The translations under genes and the position numbers were made by a program. Below, piece after piece: positions 5,860 through 13,085 of a stretch of 50,403 nt of DNA; within the stretch, counting starts at the first letter, position 1, and each line of letters opens with the position of its first letter. Under the pieces are notes generated by a model. That model did no database searches, was not told the DNA's origin, and was given only the letters and a program-made list of their open reading frames with translations. Origin of the DNA: Thermosporothrix hazakensis (lineage in GTDB: Bacteria > Chloroflexota > Ktedonobacteria > Ktedonobacterales > Ktedonobacteraceae); assembly GCF_003253565.1 (NCBI RefSeq), contig NZ_QKUF01000038.1:1-50403 (forward strand), written 5' to 3'.

Positions 5860-8073
5860 ATGAAACGCGAGAAGCACCGCTTACACGAGCTCCAGGAGAT
5901 GGCCTACCTGGACTACCTTCAGACCCCGGAATGGCAGGCCACTCGTCGTGCAGCGTTGCGCTTGCACCCTGCATGTGAGCTCTGCCAGGGAACCAAGCAA
6001 TTGGAGGTCTATCATACCAGTCTTGCGCACCAGGGGTGTGAGCAGGAAGAAGATGTGATGGTGCTCTGCAAGACATGTGCAGCGAAAGAGCTTGGCATGC
6101 AGCCCACAGAGCAGGAGACGGCCGCACTTCCTGCGCCAGCCTCAACAGCGCAAGGGGTCCAGTTCACACTTGGACAGAAAGCAGCCGTCTTTGCCCCTGC
6201 CGCAGCGATCGGGCTGGCCATCCCGGCTCTGCTACACGCGCCACTCCCCGCAGAAATACTTGGTCTGGTTGGGGCCTGGGCGCTTGCGGCGAAATCGCCC
6301 GAGATCTACGCGGCGTTGCGAAACCAGCTCCCACCAACGATGGCCGCAGACCTGGAGAAACTCCGAGAGCGCAAAGAGCGCAGACTTGCCGCAGGCGAAT
6401 ACACGGTCATGGACCGGCTCTTAGGAAGACATTTACAGCCTGCTCAGCAGCTCGACGCGCAGGGAGTACAGGAAAGCGAAGAAGAGGAGGACGCAGAGCG
6501 CTCGGAAGAAGCGTCTCTCACACCAGTCTTTCCGCCCTATCCGGATGATGAAACGCTGCGTTTAGGCCAGGCGATTGACAGGGAAACCCTGCGCGAGCTG
6601 GTCAACACCTATGCCCAGAACCGCAAACAGTACGCCACCACGGAGGTGGTCGGGCGTCGCTTCGATCCGCACATTGATGCGCTCTTTGGCGCGGGTATGA
6701 CCGTTGCCGCGGTGCAGGGAAGCGGCAAATCCATCCTGTGTGGACTCGTGATTGAGCAGGCGGGAAAGTGTGGTAGCCCTGCCATTGTCCTGGATCACAA
6801 GGGAGAGTACGCGACGCTAGGCGAGTTACCCTTTCTCCATGTGCTGCTTGCTGGTGGTCCCGAGGCACAGCGTCAGGCAGAGCAGCTCAGACTGCCGTTC
6901 TTCGCCTTGACTCCTGCGACGGTGAGCGCCTTTGTTCAGAAGGTCATGCAAGAGCGACTGCAAGCCGTGGTCTTGTTGCCATCCTATGGAGATGGGTGGC
7001 TGGATCGGGCGCAGATCGTCGCGGCGGTGGGTCAGGGCTTAATGCGCTATGCACAACGCCAGCGAGCTCAGAGTCAGGAGATCATCCCGTGCCTGGTGCT
7101 CCTGGATGAGGCGCAACTGTATATTCCGGAGAAGGTAGGGCTGCTCCCTCCCGAGGCGCGACAGAATACCGAGATATTGCAGGCACTCTCAAATGCCTTC
7201 TTCGCGCTGGTAAGCAATGGGCGTTCCAATGGCTACACCATGTGCTTCGCGACGCAGAGCCTCACGTACATCGCGAAATGGGCAATCAAGAGCTGTCAAA
7301 TTCGGATCTTCATGCGGCATGCGGAGCACAACGACCTGAACATGTGTGAGGAAATTCTTGGAGGCAAGGGAGTTGCTACCCGCGAGGATATGGAAAGTCT
7401 TCCGCCAGGCGTTGGGGTGGTGTTCGGGTTCACCCAGCGTCCGATGCTGGTCAAGTTTGACAAGCGTCAAAGTCGCGACCTCTCTGAGACACCGGGGATT
7501 CGCCGGTTACGTCGGGCCGCGCAGACGGCTCCATCTCCGCATACAGGGGCCGCGCAGCAGCCTGACCTGAGCACGGTGATGGCCTGGTACACCACCGGCA
7601 AGATCGATGAGGCAACCATGCTCACCTTACTGAAAGCGCTGGCGCAAACGGAAACGCCATCAGCCGGAAATGGGAAACGCCTGGAAACAGCACGGCAAGA
7701 CGAGGGAGCACTTCCGGGAAACACAGAAAAGATGCTGTTTCCCGTTTCCCGGGCGGAAACGGAACGCGTTTCCATTGGGGGAAACGCGGGAAACGCTTCG
7801 GGAAACGCGCTGGAAACAGCTTCACAGGCGGCTTCGGGGAGGGTGATCACGAACCTGTTTCCCGTTTCCAATACGGAAGCGGAAACGCCGGTCACACGCA
7901 CAGAACTGGATCAGTTAGGGGTCTCGGCGGAAACGCTGGACAATATTCAACGCATGAAGGAAAAACACTATACGGACCGGGAAATCTCGGAGATTGTCGG
8001 CCTGCGAGGGCGAAAGTATGAGGTTTATAAAAAAGTCCTGCTTTATCTGGAGCAGGAGCGGAAACGAGCATAG
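5860..8073 (+). CDS. HerA/FtsK-type DNA-translocating ATPase with degenerate HNH N-terminus and C-terminal HTH, 737 aa
   Basis: Probable membrane-linked DNA motor. Residues 16-78 read like an HNH nuclease (YLDYLQTPEWQATRR..., C39xxC42, C70xxC73), but the catalytic HH is YH (51-52) and the final CxxCH is CKTCA, so it is more likely a zinc finger. A hydrophobic stretch at about 106-142 could cross the membrane. Walker A is AAVQGSGKSI (281-290), the HerA-like strand is VLDHKGEY, and Walker B is VLLDEAQ (411-417). NGRSNGYTMCFATQ and IFMRHAEHNDL are typical of HerA/DUF87 ATPases. The last 60 residues form a probable HTH (YTDREISEIVGLRGRKY). The linker DNA holds the GGAAAC array. It could serve conjugation (TraB-like) or partition. 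Confidence 0.75.
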   Translation: MKREKHRLHELQEMAYLDYLQTPEWQATRRAALRLHPACELCQGTKQLEVYHTSLAHQGCEQEEDVMVLCKTCAAKELGMQPTEQETAALPAPASTAQGVQFTLGQKAAVFAPAAAIGLAIPALLHAPLPAEILGLVGAWALAAKSPEIYAALRNQLPPTMAADLEKLRERKERRLAAGEYTVMDRLLGRHLQPAQQLDAQGVQESEEEEDAERSEEASLTPVFPPYPDDETLRLGQAIDRETLRELVNTYAQNRKQYATTEVVGRRFDPHIDALFGAGMTVAAVQGSGKSILCGLVIEQAGKCGSPAIVLDHKGEYATLGELPFLHVLLAGGPEAQRQAEQLRLPFFALTPATVSAFVQKVMQERLQAVVLLPSYGDGWLDRAQIVAAVGQGLMRYAQRQRAQSQEIIPCLVLLDEAQLYIPEKVGLLPPEARQNTEILQALSNAFFALVSNGRSNGYTMCFATQSLTYIAKWAIKSCQIRIFMRHAEHNDLNMCEEILGGKGVATREDMESLPPGVGVVFGFTQRPMLVKFDKRQSRDLSETPGIRRLRRAAQTAPSPHTGAAQQPDLSTVMAWYTTGKIDEATMLTLLKALAQTETPSAGNGKRLETARQDEGALPGNTEKMLFPVSRAETERVSIGGNAGNASGNALETASQAASGRVITNLFPVSNTEAETPVTRTELDQLGVSAETLDNIQRMKEKHYTDREISEIVGLRGRKYEVYKKVLLYLEQERKRA
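7650..7934. repeat. GGAAAC motif array inside the HerA-like gene
   Basis: GGAAAC occurs 16 times in 285 bp: forward at 7650, 7673, 7683, 7717, 7755, 7780, 7789, 7801, 7812, 7881 and 7929; reverse (GTTTCC) at 7737, 7744, 7768, 7857 and 7864. Most lie in the longer GGGAAACG or GGAAACGC. The forward copies fall in all three codon phases (6, 4 and 1), so protein coding does not explain them. CTGTTTCCCGTTTCC is repeated exactly at 7735-7749 and 7855-7869. The array lies just before the part encoding the C-terminal HTH. Confidence 0.85.
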
Positions 8074-8088
8074 AAGGGAGAAAAGAAC

Positions 8089-9519
8089 ATGCAACGGTCT
8101 ATGCCAAAGCAAGAAGCAGACCTTGAGAACGCTGCTCCACAACAGCAGGAGAACAAGAAGCAGCGGAAGGGCATTGACTGGGACGTCCTGCGCTACCACG
8201 TGGGGCGCTCCACCTATATCACCCTTGCCTGGGATTGGTTTGTTGGCCTGGCAACAAAGGCGGCGGAGCCTGTCCTGTTCGTATCTGTGCTCTACTTTGG
8301 CGCGAAAATGTTGCCGGGAATGCCCAAGACGCTGATTCCCTGGGACTCGATCGTGTTTATCGCACAGCAGATTGCGCTGGACATTGGAGGAATGGGGCTC
8401 ATCAAACTGGCGCAACAAGCACGTGAAGAGCGCAACCGGAAGGGTGGCACCTTAGCGATGGTCGTGGGTATTGCACTTCTCCTACTGATGATGACGAGTC
8501 TTGTTGTCTCCTCGATCTCGCAACTCTTCAAGCTGGACAACCTCGTGTACATGACCATTGAGACCATCTTGCTGATTGCACGGGCAGTGCTGGCGGTCCT
8601 CTACGGGGTGGTCATTCATAGTCTCAAAGGCGAAGACCAGGGGGCCACGAAAGTCATTTCGGTGCGAAAAGTACAGAGTCATTTAGACACCTGGCAAGAG
8701 CAGCTCACGCTTTTAGACACCCGGATCACCCAAAAAATAGACAGCCTGATGGGACACGTGGCAACTCAAATAGACACCCTGAATAGACAGGTTGCTGCAC
8801 GCTTAGACACCCTGTCTACTCAGGAAGAGATGCAGCTTTTAGACACCCAGATTACGCGGAAAGTAGACACCCTCGCCACCGGTACGGCCACCCAAATAGA
8901 CACCTTGAGTAGACAGGTTACGACGCTGGGTGAGGCGTTCGCAAATCTCTCCAGTCTGCTGTCTACGGTCGAAGATCGCATGCAGACAATTGGTGCGCGC
9001 ATCACGCTTGTAGAGCAGTCCCAGGAGCAGCAGTTACAGCAAATTGCAGTCCGTGTAGAGGCAGGACTTGAAGCGATGCAGGGGGCCTTACTCAAGCAGG
9101 TACAGAGTCTTCAGCTACCTGCGGCGGGGAACACAAACCGCAAAAATAGACACCCGCACGCTGCAAAAATAGACACCTCCAGCGACCACCTTTTAGACAC
9201 CCAGGAGAAAAAAAGCAACACACGGGAGAGTGAAATAGACACCCCAAAAATAGACACCCCAAAGCACGAAATAGACACCCCAAAAATAGACAGCTCAAAG
9301 ATCATTCACCTGTCTAATGGTTCTGGTGGGTCCGTCAAACAGACAGAGGTGATGGACTTCATCACTGCCTATCTCGACACCCAACGGCGTGAGCCAACCT
9401 TGTCCGAAATCATCAATCAGACCGGCTGCTCGAAACAGACAGCAGTCAATGCACGACAGGCTGTCCGCGAAATGCGGCGCTCCGAAGAGGAGCAGCAAGA
9501 GCAGTCAGTGAACCTCTAG
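8089..9519 (+). CDS. Membrane-anchored coiled-coil protein with C-terminal HTH, 476 aa
   Basis: Residues 45-180 hold about four hydrophobic segments (for example SVLYFGAKML, MVVGIALLLLMMTSLVV, IETILLIARAVLAVLYGVV). Residues 195-345 are heptad-like coiled coil with recurring IDT/LDT steps (TQIDTLNRQVAARLDTLS). A low-complexity linker with IDTPK repeats follows, then a probable HTH at about 420-470 (PTLSEIINQTGCSKQTAVNA). This would place a DNA-binding domain on a membrane-tethered rod, a design suited to plasmid anchoring, partition or transfer. AAGGGAG precedes the ATG, 15 bases after the HerA-like stop, so the two are co-transcribed. No named family recognised. Confidence 0.65.
   Translation: MQRSMPKQEADLENAAPQQQENKKQRKGIDWDVLRYHVGRSTYITLAWDWFVGLATKAAEPVLFVSVLYFGAKMLPGMPKTLIPWDSIVFIAQQIALDIGGMGLIKLAQQAREERNRKGGTLAMVVGIALLLLMMTSLVVSSISQLFKLDNLVYMTIETILLIARAVLAVLYGVVIHSLKGEDQGATKVISVRKVQSHLDTWQEQLTLLDTRITQKIDSLMGHVATQIDTLNRQVAARLDTLSTQEEMQLLDTQITRKVDTLATGTATQIDTLSRQVTTLGEAFANLSSLLSTVEDRMQTIGARITLVEQSQEQQLQQIAVRVEAGLEAMQGALLKQVQSLQLPAAGNTNRKNRHPHAAKIDTSSDHLLDTQEKKSNTRESEIDTPKIDTPKHEIDTPKIDSSKIIHLSNGSGGSVKQTEVMDFITAYLDTQRREPTLSEIINQTGCSKQTAVNARQAVREMRRSEEEQQEQSVNL
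8684..9316. repeat. TAGACA motif array inside the coiled-coil/HTH gene
   Basis: TAGACA occurs 20 times: forward at 8684, 8714, 8738, 8771, 8784, 8804, 8840, 8864, 8897, 8910, 9147, 9170, 9194, 9236, 9251, 9272 and 9287; reverse (TGTCTA) at 8813, 8960 and 9311. Most forward copies extend to TAGACACC. Fourteen forward copies are read as (I/L/V)-D-(T/S), but 8784, 8910 and 9147 are in another phase (N/S-R-Q/H). The phase change and the inverted copies point to DNA-level selection on top of the coiled-coil repeat. The array ends just before the HTH-coding part. Confidence 0.8.
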
Positions 9520-9625
9520 CAGAGAGCCCGATCCGTGGAAGCGGGGGCCCTGGTGCGATCCCGGGCCGGGCAGTTTCGATATTGGCCCTGTAGTGCGTTC
9601 TGCAACCCCGAAGAAAGAAGGGTGT

Positions 9626-9901
9626 ATGTATCAAACAGTACTGCTTGTCTCCTTGCTGGTCCTGCTGTTGGCTCTGATTTTGTCAGGGTTGTCACGCAAA
9701 CCAGCACGGCACGGCCCCCGCTCCGATTGTGGAGCGCCCCACATCATGTATGTGGAACGTCCTTCCAGACTTCCGTCAGTGCTTGCCTTCGCCTGCTTTC
9801 TTGCAGGCTTTTTTTATTGGCAAGCATTCCAGCTCTGGCCCTGGTACGTTGGCATTGCCACTGCCATTGTGCTCCTTGCCTGGCTTGGGCTTCGAGCATA
9901 G
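9626..9901 (+). CDS. Small membrane protein, 91 aa
   Basis: Residues 4-22 (TVLLVSLLVLLLALILSGL) form one membrane helix; residues 48-64 and 68-86 look like two more (VLAFACFLAGFFYW, YVGIATAIVLLAWLGL). I chose the ATG at 9626 after an AGAAGGG stretch; an upstream in-frame ATG at 9593 lacks a site. The 106 bp between the 8089 gene and this one hold no gene. It may be another component of an element-encoded membrane complex, but only its position supports this. Confidence 0.5.
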   Translation: MYQTVLLVSLLVLLLALILSGLSRKPARHGPRSDCGAPHIMYVERPSRLPSVLAFACFLAGFFYWQAFQLWPWYVGIATAIVLLAWLGLRA

Positions 9902-9994
9902 CTCACACCGGCATATCCCTTATTGTTCTCACCACCTTCCTGACAGCGGCCTGCTTGTCCAGGCTTCTGTCAGGGCCACAGAAAGGAATGACCT

Positions 9995-10222
9995 ATGAAT
10001 CAAGGAGGAAAGCACCACACCAACCTCGCTCAGCAGCCAGCGACACCGCGTTCCAAACAGCACCGGTCAACCTCGCGGCCCCGGCTTTCCTGGAAAGCAT
10101 TGTATTATGACCTCTATCGTCAAACGCATGGAGAACTGGCAGCAGACCAAGAGATTGAGGCAGATGCGCGCGAGCGGGCCGCTCTTCTGGCTCATACCTC
10201 ATCAAGCCGTCCACCCCTATGA
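9995..10222 (+). CDS. Small basic protein, 75 aa, unknown
   Basis: The N-terminal half is basic and probably disordered (MNQGGKHHTNLAQQPATPR); a single helix-like C-terminal part contains SWKALYYDLYRQTHGEL and an acidic stretch. AAAGGA lies ten bases before the ATG. It is 21 bases upstream of the PP-loop gene, so both could share a transcript. No family recognised; a small nucleic-acid-binding role would fit the composition but is not shown. Confidence 0.45.
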   Translation: MNQGGKHHTNLAQQPATPRSKQHRSTSRPRLSWKALYYDLYRQTHGELAADQEIEADARERAALLAHTSSSRPPL

Positions 10223-10243
10223 TCTTGTCACAAAGGAGACGTT

Positions 10244-11044
10244 ATGAGCTTTTCCATTTTCCCCCTCACATCAGCGAACATGGCACCAATTGCCCAATCT
10301 CTCCATACACCACATATCGTCTCCCTCAGTGGGGGTCTGGCTTCGGCGGTTGCCGCTGAACGTGTGATACAGAGATATGGCCGTGAACAGGTTGCGCTCT
10401 GGTTTGCCGATACACGGTATGAGGACGAAGACCTCTACCGTTTTTTACATGATCTCATGGCTCGCTGGCAGGGCGCCCTGTACTGGTACACTGACGGACG
10501 TACTCCATTAGACGTTGCAGAGCAGAAAAAGTTAATCCCCTGCAATATGGCAGCTCCATGCAGCTATGAGCTCAAGGTCCGGCCGTTTCGGCAGTTTATT
10601 GCTGCTATGCCGTGTCTACCGATGGTCCATATTGGCTTAGATCGGCACGAAAACCGGCGCCTGGCGAGCGTCAAGGCTTCCTATGCAAAAGCAATGCCTG
10701 ACGTCCAGGTAGAATACCCCCTGCTCTGGGAGCCATACGAACAGCGGCCACTTATGGATGTGTGCCTTCAGGATTGGCACATCACACCCCCACGATTATA
10801 CAGCTTGGGCTTTAAACACAACAATTGTGGAGGGCGCTGTGTACGCCAAGGCTACAGCGAGTGGCTCCGACTCCTGAGATATTTCCCGGCGAGATTTGAC
10901 GCTTGCCAGGAGTGGGAAGAAGAGCAACGAGCAAAGGGAGGTCCCCGAGCACACCGGAGCTTCTGCGCGATGGTGCGTCAAGGACAAAAACAAGCCTATC
11001 CGCTTCGGGAGATCCGCACGCGGCTGGAAGGGGCATTGTGGTGA
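10244..11044 (+). CDS. PP-loop ATPase of the PAPS-reductase/DndC-like family, 266 aa
   Basis: The N-terminal PP-loop (SLSGGLASA, residues 27-35) binds ATP in adenine-nucleotide alpha-hydrolases such as PAPS reductase, DndC and tRNA thiolases. WFADTRYEDEDLYRFL matches the second strand of that family. Cysteines at CNMAAPC and HNNCGGRC may bind a metal or Fe-S cluster, more like DndC-type or tRNA-modifying enzymes than true PAPS reductase, which it does not resemble in context. AAAGGAG precedes the ATG. No dnd partners are visible, so a DNA-phosphorothioation role has no support here. A substrate cannot be named. Confidence 0.72.
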   Translation: MSFSIFPLTSANMAPIAQSLHTPHIVSLSGGLASAVAAERVIQRYGREQVALWFADTRYEDEDLYRFLHDLMARWQGALYWYTDGRTPLDVAEQKKLIPCNMAAPCSYELKVRPFRQFIAAMPCLPMVHIGLDRHENRRLASVKASYAKAMPDVQVEYPLLWEPYEQRPLMDVCLQDWHITPPRLYSLGFKHNNCGGRCVRQGYSEWLRLLRYFPARFDACQEWEEEQRAKGGPRAHRSFCAMVRQGQKQAYPLREIRTRLEGALW

Positions 11045-11205
11045 GCATGGAGCTGAGCTATTGAAGCCGTTTCGTCGGTCGGGTGGGCCAGCACGCCTGT
11101 CATTTGTCGAGCCGCAACAAAATCCTTGTGAGGATGGAGGTGCGGTAGTGTGAACCACGAGCGGCGTGGAACTACTTTTAGAGATGCGATAAAGGAGAAA
11201 GTGCA

Positions 11206-11538
11206 ATGGATCAAGAAGACTTGACGCAAGAAGAATTGCAGGAGATTGAGAACTTTAACCAGATGAAAGCGGATCAAACGTTTCTTCGGATAGTTGCGCT
11301 TCGCCAGGTAGCAAATGTGCTGAGATGGATGAAAGAGGGCATCTATGAGGTACTCGAGGCCAACGAGCTTGGCTTCTACACACCCGATGAACACGAGCTC
11401 TACGAAGCGCACAAGGAGTTCATCAATGCAATGATCAATGAAGTGATGGTCATCAGTGACGAACTGGATCAACAAGCTGACCAGCTTGAACAACAGCGCA
11501 AAACACCCCCAGCAGATCATTCAGAGCAGAACATCTGA
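11206..11538 (+). CDS. Helical protein, first of a tandem pair, 110 aa
   Basis: All-helical protein (FNQMKADQTFLRIVALRQVA) with a heptad-like C-terminus (SDELDQQADQLEQQ). It is clearly paralogous to the next gene, sharing the order QMK-LRI-ALRQ-LYEAHK-FINAM-ELDQQAD. AAAGGAG precedes the ATG. No transmembrane segment or known motif. Tandem duplication of a small soluble helical protein suggests a dose- or partner-specific binding role; function unknown. The 161 bp upstream hold no gene. Confidence 0.6.
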   Translation: MDQEDLTQEELQEIENFNQMKADQTFLRIVALRQVANVLRWMKEGIYEVLEANELGFYTPDEHELYEAHKEFINAMINEVMVISDELDQQADQLEQQRKTPPADHSEQNI

Positions 11539-11562
11539 ACTGTTCCAGGAGAAGACACCAAT

Positions 11563-11874
11563 ATGGATCAAGCAGAGGAAATACAACGTTTCAAGCAGAT
11601 GAAGGACAATCCAACGCTGCTACGGATCGCGGCGCTTCGCCAGGCAGCAGAAACGCTGAGGCAGGAAGAGAGAGCCATCTATGCAGCATGGGAAGCCGAC
11701 GAACTGAGTGTCTATGCCTCTAACAAAGACGCACTCTATGAAGCACATAAGGGGTTCATTAATGCAATGGTTGATGCAATGATGGCCGTTAGCAACGAGC
11801 TCGACCAACAGGCCGACTTCCTTGAACAGCAGCTCAGAGTCGGTGAAACCGAGCATACAGAGCCGCCTTCCTGA
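11563..11874 (+). CDS. Helical protein, second of a tandem pair, 103 aa
   Basis: Paralogue of the preceding gene with the same length and order of blocks (FKQMKDNPTLLRIAALRQAA, ALYEAHKGFINAMVDAMM, ELDQQADFLEQQL). The N-terminus is seven residues shorter and the C-terminus diverges. AGGAG lies about ten bases before the ATG. Both copies are intact and only 24 bases apart, so the duplication appears to be kept in function. No family recognised. Confidence 0.6.
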   Translation: MDQAEEIQRFKQMKDNPTLLRIAALRQAAETLRQEERAIYAAWEADELSVYASNKDALYEAHKGFINAMVDAMMAVSNELDQQADFLEQQLRVGETEHTEPPS

Positions 11875-11953
11875 ACTGCTTTGCACAAACCAGGAGCCTG
11901 GCGAGCACATTGTTCTTCATCTGGGCCATGTTATTGCTGTGCTCTGGTAGAAA

Positions 11954-12041
11954 CCGGTTTATGAGTGTGATCCCATAAACCGGCATGTCCCTTATTGTCC
12001 TGGACAGAGTCTACCTCGCCCGTAGGCTCTGTCGTTCAAAT
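11954..12041 (+). promoter_or_regulatory. Two inverted repeats and a half-site upstream of the initiator gene
   Basis: CCGGTTTATG (11954-11963) pairs perfectly with CATAAACCGG (11974-11983). GACAGAG-t-CTAC (12003-12014) pairs with GTAG-g-CTCTGTC (12022-12033). The next bases, GTTCAAAT at 12034-12041, match one arm of the dyad repeated inside the initiator gene (12444-12568). If the initiator binds that motif, this half-site 15 bases before its start codon would allow self-repression. No U tract follows either hairpin. Confidence 0.5.
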
Positions 12042-12056
12042 GGAGTTCTCAGTTGT

Positions 12057-13082
12057 ATGGTAGCACAAAATACATCAGCATCCAATAACCCTAAACAACA
12101 ATGGGGCTTTTATGCGGTTATTCCACGTATCATTCGGCTTCGATACAAGCATCTGCCCTTTGCGGCATTGTGGCTCTATCAATGTCTCAAAGACCTTTGT
12201 GGCGATCAGGGCACTTGCTTTCGCACGTTGCGAACGCTCTCCCAGGAAACCAATATCTCTACAGGCACGTTGTCCACTATGATCCGTCGCTTGCATGACG
12301 AAGGCCTGATTCATGCAACCAAGAAACGGCGTGGCAGTGCAGGCCGAGAACTTTGGCACCTTTCAATTGTGGACATTTGGGCAGCGAATGCCGAAGCCTG
12401 TCAGCAGGAACAGCAAGCAAAGGAGAGTATTTCACCCGAGATTGTTCAAAATTTGAACGAAGTCCCGCAAGATTGTTCAAAATTTGAACGAAGTCCCGAG
12501 ATTGTTCAAAATTTGAACGATACCCCCCCGGATTGTTCAAAATTTGAACGAGATTGTTCAAAATTTGATGTCAGAAGAAAGAACAATGAAGAAAGAACAG
12601 TAATGAAGAAAGAGAGTGTTGCTGGAAACCTGGAGAATGCATCAGGTGATCAGGAACACACACACGGTTTTTCTTCTGGTGCCGAGAACTCCCCTGCCGT
12701 CAACCAGGAACAACAGCAGCAGCAAGTCTATCAGGCTATTGTTACTCGCCGTGGGTACGAACTAACCAGCAAGCAGGAGCAGCAGCGAGAACGCGCCTGT
12801 GTTGTTCAGCTCCTCAAGCAGTGGACGCCCGAAGAGATTGACCAGCTTCACGCCTACCTCTTCGAGAAGCATAAATACTGGTCCGATCCAGAACGGCGCT
12901 ACGCGATTGGTGCGGCCGTAATCCTCAAGTTCGGGCCGGAAGTGGCGCAAGTGCTTCGGGCTTCCAAACCGCCGCGCCAACAGACAGCCAAACAAAACCC
13001 GGCAGCATTTTTGACGCCAACCATGATCCGTAATCGTGAGCTGGCGGCACGCTTTCAAAACAAGCAACGGAAGGAGCAGTAG
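12057..13082 (+). CDS. Winged-helix plasmid replication initiator, 341 aa
   Basis: Residues 15-100 form a winged helix (FAALWLYQCLKDLCG, RTLRTLSQETNISTGTLSTM, IRRLHDEGLIHATKKRRGSAGR), as in DnaD-like/RepA_N initiators. Residues 128-171 are encoded by five helically spaced dyads, so protein sequence there is a by-product of the sites. The C-terminal region (YWSDPERRYAIGAAVILKFG) precedes a basic tail. I chose the ATG at 12057, 11 bases after GGAG; an upstream in-frame ATG at 11985 overlaps the hairpins. It lies three bases before dnaB, fitting an initiator/helicase-loading unit. In RepA_N plasmids such as pAD1, origin repeats also lie within rep. Confidence 0.68.
   Translation: MVAQNTSASNNPKQQWGFYAVIPRIIRLRYKHLPFAALWLYQCLKDLCGDQGTCFRTLRTLSQETNISTGTLSTMIRRLHDEGLIHATKKRRGSAGRELWHLSIVDIWAANAEACQQEQQAKESISPEIVQNLNEVPQDCSKFERSPEIVQNLNDTPPDCSKFERDCSKFDVRRKNNEERTVMKKESVAGNLENASGDQEHTHGFSSGAENSPAVNQEQQQQQVYQAIVTRRGYELTSKQEQQRERACVVQLLKQWTPEEIDQLHAYLFEKHKYWSDPERRYAIGAAVILKFGPEVAQVLRASKPPRQQTAKQNPAAFLTPTMIRNRELAARFQNKQRKEQ
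12440..12569. repeat. Iteron-like dyads inside the initiator gene; candidate origin
   Basis: The dyad GTTCAAA-A-TTTGAAC (7-bp arms, one central base) lies at 12444, 12475, 12504 and 12535, with a fifth copy at 12556 missing its end. Flanking GATT before and GA after are also kept. Spacings are 31, 29, 31 and 21 bp, close to three, three, three and two helical turns, so bound proteins would face the same side. Copies 1 and 3 are read as IVQNLN and copies 2, 4 and 5 as DCSKF, so codon phase alternates. This is the typical appearance of initiator-binding iterons. Confidence 0.85.
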
Positions 13083-13085
13083 CTT

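Noticed and set aside
7467..7901. Long minus-strand frame opposite the HerA-like gene
   Set aside because: It is created by the GGAAAC/GTTTCC repeats, has no start context, and lies wholly inside a convincing gene.
8684..9316. Simple protein coiled-coil repeat with no DNA meaning
   Set aside because: Would not explain the three phase-shifted and three inverted copies; kept as a partial explanation only.
9519..9600. T-arm-like stretch (CCTGG-TGCGATC-CCGGG) after the coiled-coil gene, suggesting a tRNA or att remnant
   Set aside because: The seven-base loop lacks the usual TTC start, and I could not find a matching acceptor or anticodon arm upstream.
10796..11520. Minus-strand frames across the PP-loop and tandem genes
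   Set aside because: The plus-strand genes have ribosome sites, paralogy and family motifs; the minus frames have none.
12440..12569. CRISPR array
   Set aside because: The repeated unit is only about 20 bases with 8-11-base spacers, lies inside an open frame and has no cas genes nearby.
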